The notes beneath the pieces were generated by a model. That model searched no databases and had not been told where the DNA came from. It saw nothing but the letters and a program-made list of their open reading frames with translations. A stretch of DNA of 64,000 nucleotides, from assembly GCA_021432635.1 (NCBI GenBank), contig MU270041.1, forward strand, positions 406,133 to 470,132. Direction: 5' to 3'. Shown here one piece after another: positions 9,363 to 20,899 of the stretch. Each line of letters starts with the position of its first letter. The first letter of the stretch is position 1. Origin of the DNA: Thozetella sp. PMI_491 (taxonomy: Eukaryota; Ascomycota; Sordariomycetes; Chaetosphaeriales; Chaetosphaeriaceae). The position numbers and the translations under genes were made by a program.

Positions 9363-12011
9363 TCACAAAGTCAATGGCTGAGTCTCGTGCGGAAATGGTA
9401 TGCCCATGAGGCCTTTCGTAGCCTGGGCGAAAGAAGACGACTTCCCCGGCGTGAGGACATCTAGGAGACTTCCGAATAAATCAAGAATTTCCGCCGTGTT
9501 GCCGCGGTTGACGATACAAGCAGACTGGGAATCTCTGCGAAGCACCAGTGGAAACCCATCGGCGCTACCCACTCCATTTGGCGACACAGTGCTGGCATAC
9601 GCCCAAAGCAGCACAGCTGCATCATGCAGCCCAGCAAAAGCGACTAGGTTGAAACGAGCGCGCTCTCGTTCGTGCTTGGCACGCTCGCCAGCAATGAGGG
9701 ACCATATAGACACAGCCCGTTCCGCGGCGAATCTGGCGCGCTGGGAGTGGAGCCATCCAGAAATGACTCCCAAGGAGCCTGCATCTGGCGGTCGTCCGTC
9801 TATCAGTCTGTACTGTAGTTCATGAAGATCTGTGGCGGGTGCAGAAAGACGCAGATGGACAAGGTGGTAGACGATGAGTCCGCTCATCAACAAGGTACGA
9901 TCTCGCTGCGAACGAGCGAACGACTTGACCATTGGGAGGGATTGCTCCCATTTGCGCAGAGCTAAGAGCAGTCGCCTATACCCAGAGTGCAAGCTCACCA
10001 TCTTTCGGGAAGTTCTATCAAGATGGTCATAGTCGCGGATCTCGAGCGGGCGACGGGTAGCATCAAAGTTCGCCGATTGAGGGGAAGCTGAAAGGTTGAC
10101 CGACGACTCGGTCAGCCCGTCCGGCAGAGACAGTTCCTCGCCGCAGAGTCTTAACAACATTGTCGGGTTTCGAGAATATTCCCACGTGGGCCATAGCAGC
10201 CCAAGTGCTAGCAGTTCGTAGCCAAGGGGGTCCATTGGTGGTAACGTCTCCTCCCCATCAAGTGCGATATGGTAAATTTCAGAAGCGTATAGATCCCTGC
10301 CGGGCGTACGGTCGTTCTCGATAAGATGTATGCAAACTGACGCAGGCATCTTCTCTCCTTTCCACACGGCATCGCAGGATGGGAAGGCCAGGTCGATCTC
10401 AGCAAGGTAAAACAGAGGCTTCGACTGCAGCAGAAGGCTGGTGTACGCCTCGGAGCGAAATATTCCAAACGCTAATCTGCGTCTGGTTTCGGTTCGCAGC
10501 CAGATCGTCAGTCGCTCCTGGTCTGTCAAGGTACCGTTTGCGCTATGGAATTCTTCCATGCTCGCCTGCGAATAGGCGGCAGAGAAGAGTTCCATGCGTC
10601 TTACCTGCGCCACCAACAGGGTCCCTAGGTGATGTGCATGAGAGATCGCTCTTGATTGACCAAAGTACAACGCTGCCATCCGGGAGATGCAGCGTGCCTG
10701 AGCAAGCCAAGGAGAGTCATAGTCGGGATCTCTCAGCTCTAGAGGCTCGACAAGACATGCCTGGACTCGAGCATGCATCTTCGTGCCGAAAAAGCCTGAC
10801 TTGTTGTCGGCATACATCGCACCGGTCGAGACTAGGACTAAATATAGGAGTGGATGAAGGCGATTTATATCGAGGTTCTGAGTAGAAAACAGCGGCCACA
10901 GTGGGTCAAAGTGTGCAAAGTACAAGTGTACGAAATGTTCCAAAAGCGGTGTTCCTTCGCTCTCCGGCCTCTGTTCTATGTTGAAAGCTTTCGCAACCTT
11001 GGAGGAAAATACGTCCCGGAGGGAAGAGTATTCGTGGCTGGTGCTCGGATCGCTCCTCGCGGCCAGCGCAAATGTCATGATTTCGTCAAGCAGCTGTGGT
11101 TGCTCGGTCCCAGTTTCAACGCCTGGCCTGTTGGCAAATATTGACGATGGCCGTCCGTTCTGCTCTGAAGTCTGGGAGGCGGACGACGACGACGACTGCG
11201 CGGTGGAGTTGACGTTGGTTATGGATTGTACATGCTGTGGTTCGCCAGATTGGTGCTGCGTGGTTGCCGAAGCCTGGCCGACGAGGTCCAAGGATTCTGA
11301 CCCTAGGAGATATGAGAGCTCGTGATGCCACGGCCAGGAAAGTGATTCCAACATGAACGAACCCAGTCCCATGTTGGCACCGTCCGGGCTTGCACCCAGC
11401 TGCGGACCGTCCTCGAGAAGGTCCAGAGGATTCACCCCGGTCATGGTCAAGTCTGCGTTCTCGGGGATTGAGAAGGCATTATGGATAGATTGCTGCGAAG
11501 GAGAGGCATCTGACAGGGAACCAAGATCGTGAATAGTCCCGGTAGAGTTGGCTCCGGTACGCGGAGAAGGCAAGCCCGGCTCCGGCTGAAGTTCACATCC
11601 GGGGTCCTCCGTTGGCACCATGTCGGACATGGCGTCGGATTGATCTTCCGGCTCAGCCAAATGGCTGAGACGGCTCGTGGGGTTGGTCAGGCGGCAAGGC
11701 TTGTCGAGCTTGGCGCAGTTGTCGCATGGCACGTTGCCAGAGCACTTGATCTTCAGAGCGCGGCATTGCACGCAGGCAGTATGGCAACGCTTCCTCGCCT
11801 CTCGCCTGTCGCCGTCCGCATCGATGGATGGAGAGAGCCGCTCGTGCGACCGCAAGTGTCTTGCCAAAAGATCTCGGCGATAGAAGACGACATTGCAGTG
11901 CACGCAGACGTGTTGGTTGGTTTTGCGATGGTTTTGATGATGGCGGGCCAGCGACGTCCGACTTGCATACGATCTGCCACATGTACTGCAGGAAAACATA
12001 GTGCTTGTCAT
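9363..12011 (-). CDS. transcription factor with two C2H2 fingers and a Zn2Cys6 cluster
   Basis: A single uninterrupted frame of 882 residues from Met at 12011; the frame stays open to an earlier ATG at 12098 (911 residues). I prefer 12011 because the extra segment has no family match and the first finger follows at once. C2H2 fingers lie at about 8-28 (CSTCGRSY...HHQNH) and 36-56 (CVHCNVVF...HLRSH). A perfect Zn2Cys6 cluster follows at 80-106 (CVQCRALKIKC, then CDNC and a last Cys). A Ser-rich acidic linker leads to a middle/C-terminal region of the fungal-specific transcription factor type with EFHSANGTLTDQERLTIWLR and TRRRLAFGIFRSE. Regulators with both finger types are known in filamentous fungi and often sit in the clusters they control. 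Head-to-head with the MFS permease and behind the dehydrogenase, it is the probable cluster regulator. Confidence 0.88.
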   Translation of the reverse strand: MTSTMFSCSTCGRSYASRTSLARHHQNHRKTNQHVCVHCNVVFYRRDLLARHLRSHERLSPSIDADGDRREARKRCHTACVQCRALKIKCSGNVPCDNCAKLDKPCRLTNPTSRLSHLAEPEDQSDAMSDMVPTEDPGCELQPEPGLPSPRTGANSTGTIHDLGSLSDASPSQQSIHNAFSIPENADLTMTGVNPLDLLEDGPQLGASPDGANMGLGSFMLESLSWPWHHELSYLLGSESLDLVGQASATTQHQSGEPQHVQSITNVNSTAQSSSSSASQTSEQNGRPSSIFANRPGVETGTEQPQLLDEIMTFALAARSDPSTSHEYSSLRDVFSSKVAKAFNIEQRPESEGTPLLEHFVHLYFAHFDPLWPLFSTQNLDINRLHPLLYLVLVSTGAMYADNKSGFFGTKMHARVQACLVEPLELRDPDYDSPWLAQARCISRMAALYFGQSRAISHAHHLGTLLVAQVRRMELFSAAYSQASMEEFHSANGTLTDQERLTIWLRTETRRRLAFGIFRSEAYTSLLLQSKPLFYLAEIDLAFPSCDAVWKGEKMPASVCIHLIENDRTPGRDLYASEIYHIALDGEETLPPMDPLGYELLALGLLWPTWEYSRNPTMLLRLCGEELSLPDGLTESSVNLSASPQSANFDATRRPLEIRDYDHLDRTSRKMVSLHSGYRRLLLALRKWEQSLPMVKSFARSQRDRTLLMSGLIVYHLVHLRLSAPATDLHELQYRLIDGRPPDAGSLGVISGWLHSQRARFAAERAVSIWSLIAGERAKHERERARFNLVAFAGLHDAAVLLWAYASTVSPNGVGSADGFPLVLRRDSQSACIVNRGNTAEILDLFGSLLDVLTPGKSSSFAQATKGLMGIPFPHETQPLTL

Positions 12012-12098
12012 CGCGAGGAATGGGGAGGCTCGGGCGGGGTACGACGCGAGCCTTACAGAGCAAAAGCGGAAGAACGTAGGGCCAGTAGAGCCCCGCAT

Positions 12099-13764
12099 CT
12101 TGCCAGCTCGCTAAGCTGTCGTCGCTGGAAGCACCCATCATCTACCTAAAGTAGGTACCTACCATACTTAGACAGAAGAGATAAGCAGGAGCTTGAGACC
12201 CCTCAGTTAGCGCATACCATGCTGATTCTTGGGGGCGCCGCGGGGGGCCAATACCCCTCCATACTGTGAAGAGGCTGAAAAAAAGAAGATGCAGGGACTT
12301 AATTTGGTAAAGTGCGGGGAAGTTCCCCAACAGATGCCCTGCGATGGAGCTTGAGCAGCAGCAAACTCTAGCCCTCCCACAGCCACAAGGCATATATGCC
12401 AAATCCTCTATGTAGGCGGCCGTCCGCATCAGGTTGCTGGGAACCCTGCATAAGCACACGTCTTCTTCAAATCTCCGATCGACTCGCTCGAAGTGGAGCG
12501 CAGCCATCTCCACAACTGATCTTAAGCACTTCAAGCCATACGTGCTACTGATGGATCTTCAACCTAGAACTATTAGCAAGAATCTAGCTCTTGCGCAATC
12601 TCTGCCAATCGCTTGACTCAAAGATTTAATATGCGTCTTGAACCACCATACCCGCGCTCCACAAGAAGCCTAGTTAGCTAGGGACTTGACATGCGTGCGC
12701 GACTCGTTCTGGATGGCACTCTCGAAGTAATATGCAGCTGTGACTACCTCGACCTTCGGAGATAGTCCTTCATCGGGTGGTGCTACGCCCAGGAAACCCT
12801 AGCGAACGCGATATCTTCACGCAATAACCTCCATTAAAAGCGGGTTAAGCACTGGTTACGGGGAAAATAAGCCAAATGATATTCAAGATTCTCGGAGAGC
12901 ACGCGGGTCTATTCATGTAACAATTACACCAAAATGTATTAGACCGATCTTACTTTGGGCCGCGCACCCATATCTGCAACACCACCTTCTCGGCCGACAA
13001 GATATCAGGGTCACTTGTAACTAGGTAGATACGATAATGTCACGCGAGCAAGCCTTCATCAGAGGCAGCATTAGCGCGGCCAGCGACGCGGGTATGAGAT
13101 CCAACCCCCGCCCTCCCGGCGCCGGCTAATGTGGTATATACCATGTGTTAACCACTAGTTCCCGACCCTCCCACAACACTAGATAGTTCAACAATCGAGA
13201 CGATATTTTCACAGCTATCTAACCGCTTCCAGAATTTGGCTCCACTAGATTCGGCTACTGCAAAGCTTTGTTGTGCTCAACACAAAGCTACCAGGCCGGG
13301 GAAAATGGACAAGTCCAGAGGCATTTGTATTGTCTTTACGGAAACTGCTCGTCAACATCCGTTCAAACGGCACTGCCCTAATGAGCTTACTGAGGCCAAC
13401 ACTCCCTCTAAATACAGTTTTTTCGCCTCATACCGAAGGTATATCGTACAGTGCATCTAAGGGTGAGGGAACCTCTATCTGTAAGCGGCTAGACACCTGT
13501 GAAAATATCACCGCTTTCACCGAACCACCCGGCCGGTTTTCCTGGCTTTGCCCCGCCAAACTAGCAGGGCCTAGGTGCGGAGAATGCAGGCTGGGGTTAT
13601 ACATGCATAGCTCAAGCCATCTGCGCAACTGATAAGCTCGTGGGAGTACTTCCATGGACTCCAGCGCCTCACCTGTTCTATAAAATGAGCGTCCAAATTC
13701 TTTCCACGGTTACTTCAAAGACTGGACATTCTCACACAATTGAAATCCTCTAACGACTGCAATC
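12099..13764. promoter_or_regulatory. divergent control region, transcription factor / MFS permease
   Basis: About 1.7 kb separate the two divergent genes, far more than other gaps in this block. It holds only short frames without family features. Its length and position suggest it carries regulatory sites for both genes. Confidence 0.45.
13679..13685 (+). promoter_or_regulatory. TATA box of the MFS permease gene
   Basis: TATAAAA is located 80 bases upstream of the start codon at 13765, a good distance for a fungal TATA element. Confidence 0.5.
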
Positions 13765-15472
13765 ATGGAGGGTTCCGACAAGGAGTTCAAGCCTTCTTCC
13801 CAGAGCCCTGAAAACAACCAAGTGGACGATGTGGAGGCGATGAAGCCTGTCAGCGTCCTCGCCGCGCAGCAGGATGATGAAGGTATGAAAGTCGTTGCGG
13901 CTTATGCTGGCGAAACGGAGTGGACCGAAGAGGAAGAAAGGAAGCTCGTTCGAAAGATCGACCTTCGCCTCTTGACGCTTCTTACAGCATCCTATGGTCT
14001 GCAGTTTTACGATAAAACTATGCTGGGCCAAGCGGTACGTTCTATACAAACCCGTTCCCAGCCCTCGGTTCTGCCGCCGCTAATGCATGCCAAGGCTATC
14101 TTTGGGCTCAAAACTGACCTTGACCTCAACGTCGACAATCGGTACTCGATGGCATCTTCTATTTTCTACATAGGATTCCTTGTTGGTGCCGTTCCCGCGA
14201 CGTTGATGGCTCAGAGATACCCAGTCGAAAGAGTTGTGTTTGGAATCGTCTGCCTCTGGGGTGCTTGCCTCATGGCTGCTGCTGCCTGTCAGACCTGGAC
14301 CACCTTATACGTTCAGCGTTTCTTCCTTGGATTGCTCGAGTCGGGCGTGTCACCCATGTTTATGCTTGCCGTCGGATCCTTCTATACCAAAGGGGAACAA
14401 GCTGTTCGCCAGGGTGTATGGTATTCCAGCAGTAAGTTAAGCCTCCCCGACTATCATCCATTTCTAACATTTTCTTTCAGCCGGATTTGTCTCGATCTTC
14501 TCCCCGCTAATCAACTACGGATTGGGCCACATCACCAACGGAGCCCTCGCATCATGGCGCTATATGTTTCTCTTCGCTGGAGGGCTCACCGTGGTCTGGT
14601 CTTTTGTGCTCCTCTTCACCTTCCCTCCTGACCCCGTCCGCGTAAAGGGCTTCAGCGAGCGAGAGCGCTACATCGCGATTGCAAGGCTGCGGACAAACAA
14701 CACGGGAGTACGAAACACCCACTTCAAGAAAGCTCAGGTTGTCGAGCTTCTTGTTGACATCAAGTTCTGGGTGCTCTTCGCGATGGGATTCCTGAATCAA
14801 ATCCCCAATGGGCCAGGCTCAGCTTTCCTGCCAATCATTATCTCTGGTTTCGGATTCAGCTCCTTCAACTCACTACTGCTCTACATGCCTTACGGATTCA
14901 TTGCCGGAATTGCCTGTTTTGGCCTCCCCTTTTTGGCCTATAAATTTCCGAACAAGCGATGCTTCGTCATAATTTCCGGTTATCTCACAACCATCGCGGC
15001 CTGTGCGTTGCTTTGGAAGCTTCCAAGAGACGGGAAAGGGGCTCTCCTGTTTTCTTGCTATCTCTTCCCGTTCTGGGGTGGTAGCTTTGCTGTGATCATG
15101 GGGTAAGTCATCCTGTTTCACATAGGAATGGGTTGTTGAACTAATTACCCCTCGTTCAGGTTGGCAACTGCCAATAATGCTGGTTATACTAAGCGTTCCG
15201 TCGCCTCATCCGGGTTGTTTGTTGGATACTGCCTAGGCAATATAGTTGCGCCCCTCTTGTTCAAAGACACCGAATCTCCTATCTTTACCAGTGGCTGGAT
15301 CGCAGTTCTTGCATGTATCTGTGCTGCCACTGTGCTGGCGCTTGGGTATCGTCAAATCTGCGTCTGGGAGAACAGTAAGAGAGATAGGGCAGGCTTCGTC
15401 GAGGGCTTTGACCATGCGTTCGAGGATGATCTCACCGACAAGTCTAACTTGCAGTTCCGGTACACTTATTAA
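13765..15472 (+). CDS. MFS permease of the allantoate/nicotinate (Dal5/Tna1, anion:cation symporter) family
   Basis: Exons 13765-14034, 14095-14431, 14481-15102 and 15160-15472 give 513 residues. The first intron is 60 bases and in frame, so it can be mistaken for coding sequence; splicing it joins GQA to AIFGLKTDL, the usual family sequence. An acidic N-terminal tail of about 60 residues precedes RKIDLRLLTLL, the hallmark before helix 1. Hydrophobic segments follow in the expected order, with YDKTMLGQA, QRFFLGLLESGVSP and GHITNGALASWRYMF typical of this family, and EQLFxxD-type tail sequence absent. These permeases take up organic anions such as allantoate, nicotinate or small peptides across the plasma membrane. 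Divergent from the regulator, it is probably the uptake or export step of the cluster. The transported compound is unknown. Confidence 0.88.
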
Positions 15473-15949
15473 ATGTTCGCAAGAGCGTTGGGCCGTATTT
15501 TGGAAAGGGCAGATGCGGTGGAAGATAGCTTCGAATCTTGAGTAATAGCAGACTATGAAAGGTGCATCCCTAGTGCAACATGTTCCCGAGAAAGCCTGCA
15601 TTCTCGCATCATCATGTTGATATTAATGGATACAGTCACTACCTCAAGTTAATGTTATTGGATTTCTTGTATTCCTTATCACTGTCGTACGTGGCCGTAG
15701 CTCTTGTAAACTCATGTATCTTTTTATGCGCAAAATTGAAATAAGTACTATTTTGTTTACCCGCTGTAAACAAAAAGTATATTCAGCACGGAACTAATCT
15801 TTTACCTCTTTCTTTTGTTTGCTATTTCGCACACACTCCAAGATGGAATTCGACTTCATATAGTTAGCTCCATTTCTAAGCTTTTCATTTAAACACCATC
15901 GATGCCTCCTTGGCGCAAACTACACTGTTCGCGCCCGGCCGGCCGTCGC
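15473..15949. other. convergent intergenic space
   Basis: About 480 AT-rich bases between the facing stops of the permease and the NACHT receptor. It marks the right border of the putative cluster. No gene is seen. Confidence 0.5.
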
Positions 15950-18900
15950 TCACGCCCACCATTCCTGTCTCAGGTTCTCCAGCCACGCCTTCCGAACTGT
16001 CACGCCGTTCTCAAACGATTCAGCGGCGAGATAGCGTGCCTCCTCAGGGATTGGCCACGCGCAGTAGAGGTCGTGGCCCGGGTTGCAGACGTGGGTCTGC
16101 AGCTCTGGGAACGGCCCGGCCGTCGCGGCCCGAAGCTTGGGCAAGCATTCCTCGCAGAAATTTACATCGAGGCAAATCTCGCAGAACCACATCTCCTTGA
16201 CCTCGGCCGTCTCGCGCTCACATGTGTCGCAGATCACCAGCCCGGCTGTGTTAGGAATGGTGAGCTTGACTGACATAGTGGTCTCTACCGAGCCGCTTCC
16301 ATGAGCACCAGCTAGAAGGGCTTGCTCTGTCGTCTGCTGATCCTCATCCTTCTTGTCCGTCCCATCACCATCTATCTCCTCCTCGGGCTTCTCTTCGGTC
16401 GTCTTGAGGAGAATAGCCAGCAGCCCCGCGGCATTGCGTCTATCGCCAGCGTGGAACAGGGTGATGATGAGACTCTTAAGACCGAAGCTGTCGTTAGTGG
16501 GATCGTCATCGTCGAACGAGTTCAGCTCTTCGAGGATCCTGGGTTGGAAAACCTTTCTCCACTGAGGCTTGTCCACCTGGGCGTAGTCTCGGAGCCAGCG
16601 ACCCCAGAGCATAGCCGCATAATCCTGCCTGTACAAGTCGAAACCGTCGTAGTCGTCAGCAAAGCTCGTCGATACCTCAACTGCCATCAGCTTCAGTTTG
16701 TTAGCCGCCATGTTGTGGCCGCCCGGATCTTGCTTCCACGTGGCCACCGCCGCGTCGAAATAAAGCTGAGCAAGCCTCTGAGTGACAACTTTGCGCTGCT
16801 CAGCCCATTCCTGCTGCTGGGAGCTGCTTTGCGTCGCCAGCCGCGAGAGGAAGAGCTCGTAGAGGCGGGCCGCGTCGTCTTCCAATCCGTAGTATGTATA
16901 CTTGAACTCGGCCGCCATGCGCGGAATCTCCAAAAGGTAGTATGAGTCGTCGAGCTCGACATGCTTGACTGCCAATTCCAAGTCGTCAAGGATAAAGGTG
17001 GGATATCCCTGTGCGCGACAAGCCGGCCCAACCTTCTTGCCAAGCTCGTCGAAGCCACCCCAGACGAGGAGCCGTACCAGCCAATTCGCCCCCAAAATAG
17101 GGTCACCATTTTCCCTATCGTGTAGCTCCTGCACCAACTGCACGACCTTATTGAACTCGCTGCGATGGTGATAGAGCTCTATCATGCGCTGTTGGGCCAA
17201 TATTTGCCAGTCGTTGGCCTTGTAGCCGGCCTCCGCCGCCTCGTATGCTTTCTCATAGTCCTCGAGCTTGATATACCATTCCACAATGAACGGATACAGA
17301 GACCCGGCAAAGTACCAGACTCCGAATGGCATCACAGATATCGATGTTTCTAGCCATTCGATAGCCTTGATCCAGTCCTCACGGGCAGCTGTGATACGTC
17401 CCAAACCCTCCATTGCAACCCAGGCATTGGGATCCATGTCGACGGAAGTCAGGAAGTAGCGCTCTGCTGCCTCATGATGGTTGCCTCCCATACATATCCA
17501 CCCCAGGGATGCATACCAGTAAGTGTTCTTTTCGAATCCGGCCCAGCTGGCAAGCTGCTCCAGTCGCTCGGGGCTGATTTTGGATAAAGAAGATTCCCCC
17601 GGAATCTCAATGTCTGTGGGGTGTTCCTCTATCTATTCAATGACAATGCTGCGTCAGCTGTTGTTCGCAGAAAAATCGAGAGGAACGGCAATTTGACCCT
17701 TACCATTGACAACCACCCTTCCAGGAACGTGCACGCAAACTCTCCTTTGTCGGCCCACTGACCGGTATCCCACTCCGGCTTCAGCAGCCATTCCCGCGAA
17801 GCAACAAGCATGAGCTGACGGAGCAGGGTTTCCATGGAAGTCGAGGCGTCCTTAATCCATGTCTTCTCCTCCTCTGTCCATCTTGGACTTTCCATGATGC
17901 CAGGGTCACTAAACCAAGCCTGGATTACTTTGAAATGCTGGCTGGTCTTGACCCACAGATCAAACAGGAATACCCAGGTACCTCGGAAGTCGTCAACATG
18001 ACGGGGCGAGAAATACACAGATTCGGCTCCTTCTTTAGTGCTCAAAAGCCATCGGAGACCTTCCGTGACCTCGTCCTTCGCCTTTTGGGAGAGGGAATCT
18101 CTGTCAAGGTGCCCAAGATGGTAGACCATGTCGCCCAAGGGGTAATCAAGCAAGAACTTCTTGTCGTCCTGGCGCCACAGCTCGAGGCGAAACACTTGCA
18201 GGCAAAGCAATGTGATATCGAGATTGGAGTCTGCCAACGATGGAATGATGGAGAGCTCTGGCTTCTTCCGCGTTTCCACCGATCCTTCGCGCGTGAGATA
18301 GTCTCGGATCCGGGTGTGACAGAAAGCCACAGTAGTCTTGAGCTGCCCGCTAGACAAGAAGTCGCCTTCATATGTGCCATCTTCAGTAGCGCCACTTTCT
18401 CCTTCCTCCTGAGACTGGATGCTCTCTGCGAACGACGTCAAGTCCTCGAAGTCTCCCATGTCTCCTTCATCGGTAAAGTCAAAGGAGATTGATTCATCAT
18501 ATGCCGTCTCTTCATCGCTCATTTCTGGAACGTCGGCATCCGATTGCTCATCCTCATCTGGATTGTATCCCTCTGGATATTTGAGATCAAAGACTGACGA
18601 GAGCTTTCCCCTCGTATGGTTCCATAAAAGAAAGTTAGGTTTGCGACTGGGGAGGCTCAGGAAGAGGTCCAGCTCTCCAAATAGCAGCGGTCGCCGCGCA
18701 TAGGTCATCAAGAGCAGCATGCGCCGAAGAAGATCGTGATTCAACTCGTCGTCCTTGGCGAGCCTATCAAACACGGACCAGATCATCTCGTCCAGCGTCG
18801 AAGGGGGCTTGGCAAGAATAGCTTCGATGTCTCTCAGCTCTCTACGGACAATACCGTCGATGAGAAGCTTTGCCCACAGGAAGACACCATCCGCACCTTC

Positions 18901-20899
18901 CAGTACCTTTTTACTGGAATTCCCAGTCTTCGGTTAGCGAGCTTACAAGTCGAGAATGTTCTAATAAAACACTTACGCAATCATAGCGCCCAGTCTATTC
19001 GCCTTGTGTACACCGCCCGGCCCCCTTCGAATCACATGAAGCACGTCCATCTCTTCTAGCCTGCTCTTAACATATCTGTCGATATCTTGGTGGTTCTTGT
19101 CTCGGGACACCTCGATGAATCTGGTCTTCTCAAGGCGCGTGAATTCGGCGTCATCCCGTAACGAAGGCCTTCCTAGAACGGCAAACTGAATCGTTGATTT
19201 GTTTGACGTGGACTGGACCCAGCGCTTCATTAGCCCGAGAATCGTTCGTCGCGTCTCATGAGAGGCTTCGTCGAGGCCATCCAAGATGATCTTGACAGTA
19301 CGGTCAGGCTTCTTGAGGTTGCCGTAGTAGCCCAGAAAGAGATTTTCCCACGTATCCTCAGCTGTTAATACCATACTGCGCTGCTGTACGACCTTGAGGG
19401 CATGCTCTCGGAAGGACTGGTCGCCGTTTGCCAGCTGAAGTGCCAAGGTCTTCAAGATGATATTGGCGTCCCGGAGGTTCTCGCTATTTTCCTTGGCGAA
19501 GAAATACGCCACTTGCTCGTGCACGTTCTGCATCTCTTCGGTGAGCAGCTGAATGATCCAGGTAGTCAAGAAACTCTTTCCGACCCCGGGACCACCAAAT
19601 ATCCAGAGAATTGGCGCCTCGTTCTGCACCCAGGCGTTGAACAGAGGCTCCTTGTTCAGCCAGCCCTGTCGAGATTTTAGCCATGACCTCTCTTATATCC
19701 TCGAGGACATGCCAGCACTTACGCCCGTTCCTTTGAGCAGAGCCCTTCTGTTTCGGGCGTAGATCTCTTCCACAACCTCGAACGCTGTCGTGGATGCAAG
19801 AACATGCTTTAGCTGCCCTTCGTCAGCTACAAACGCTGCTCTCGATTCGCTCACTGTGCAAGTGTCAGATTTTTCTGGCATGTTGATATGTAAAGCAGTG
19901 CCCGGCTACATAGTCAGACTATACCTTGAAGTGCCCCTAAGGCCTGTCTGATGTCTTCCCCTGTGGTCGCTACTTGCTCGCCAATCTTCTTGGTTGCTTC
20001 TTCAGTTTTTTGTGTTGATGCGTATGTGACAGCGAGCAGAAACCGCTGCTCGCTACCAAAAAGCCTGTTGAGGTCATCTACCAACTTCTTCGTTTCGGCG
20101 TCCTTCCCCAGGAACGTGACGCGAAGATACTCCCCTATGTCAACTTGTGAGAACAGTCTTCGGCGGCCCATGAGTTTGAGGCTCTTTAGCACTTACTAAA
20201 TCTCCTCTCTCGCACTAGGCACTCAGCCCTTTATTATTGTTAGTTCACGGAGCCTCCAGGCCACGACCTAGCAGACAAATATGCTCTTACCTTCCGATGA
20301 CGCGGAGCATGCTAGGAACATTTAGCTGTAGGAATCGCCTCCAAGGAAGTAGACACTACCTACAAGCTTAATATAGCCGCTATTTTCTTCCTCAAAATAC
20401 TATCCAAGACTGTTTGTGCGTAGATTTCTAGGCGCTCCGAGAAGTCCTGGAGCTCTTTAAAAACCTGCTCAATCCAATCATACGCATCGCTGACGCTTTC
20501 GCAGGACTTTTGGAGAATTGAAGTTAGAACTCGGCTAGAAGCATCAACATTAGAGTCGGCGCCGGTCAAACTCACTTTGACCAGATGATACAAGGCTCCG
20601 ATCACCCCCGTTGTCACGACCCCGAAATCGGCAGATTCAGCGGGGCCTTTGGCAATGCGAAGAAGGGTCGAGAGCGGTGCGACGAACTTGTTGAGCGCTG
20701 ACCAGAGCTTCTCGTGCCTGTTCCGCCATCCTTGGAACTTTTGGTCCTGAGCTTCGAGCAACGCAAGGAGATCATCGGTGCTCTGGAGCCTTCCGAGGCT
20801 GCGCAGAACCTCGGGTGACAGGGAGTGCTTTGCATCCTGCTCGTAGCTGGCTAAGGATTCCTTCCAGAGGAGCTCGATGTCGTCTTGTGCGACCGCCAT
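15950..20899 (-). CDS. STAND receptor: Goodbye-like domain, NACHT NTPase, helical repeats, ZZ-like zinc finger
   Basis: Eight exons (20899-20364, 20311-20291, 20228-20197, 20143-19925, 19853-19723, 19665-18977, 18913-17704, 17632-15950) join in phase into 1506 residues. The N-terminal 200 residues (LWKESLASYEQ, QDQKFQGWRNRHEKLW) resemble the fungal STAND Goodbye domain. The NACHT starts with the standard lead-in GWLNKEPLFNAWVQ and has P-loop GGPGVGKS and Walker B KIILDGLDEA, then VFLWAKLLIDGI and a winged-helix-like part. The last 560 residues carry TPR-like helical pairs (PNAWVAMEGLGRI, YEKAYEAAEAGYKAND). Near the C-terminus is a Cys/His cluster, CDTC, CEIC, CEEC and HVCNPGH, like a ZZ finger. 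Such receptors act as NTP-driven switches in fungal nonself recognition. TATA-like ATAAATAC (20971-20978, reverse TATTTAT) lies about 70 bases upstream. The gene appears whole; ligand and effector are unknown. Confidence 0.87.

Noticed and set aside
867-15472. Penicillin biosynthesis cluster
   Set aside because: Only an acyltransferase-like gene is present; there is no ACV synthetase or isopenicillin N synthase, and the peroxisomal signal is missing.
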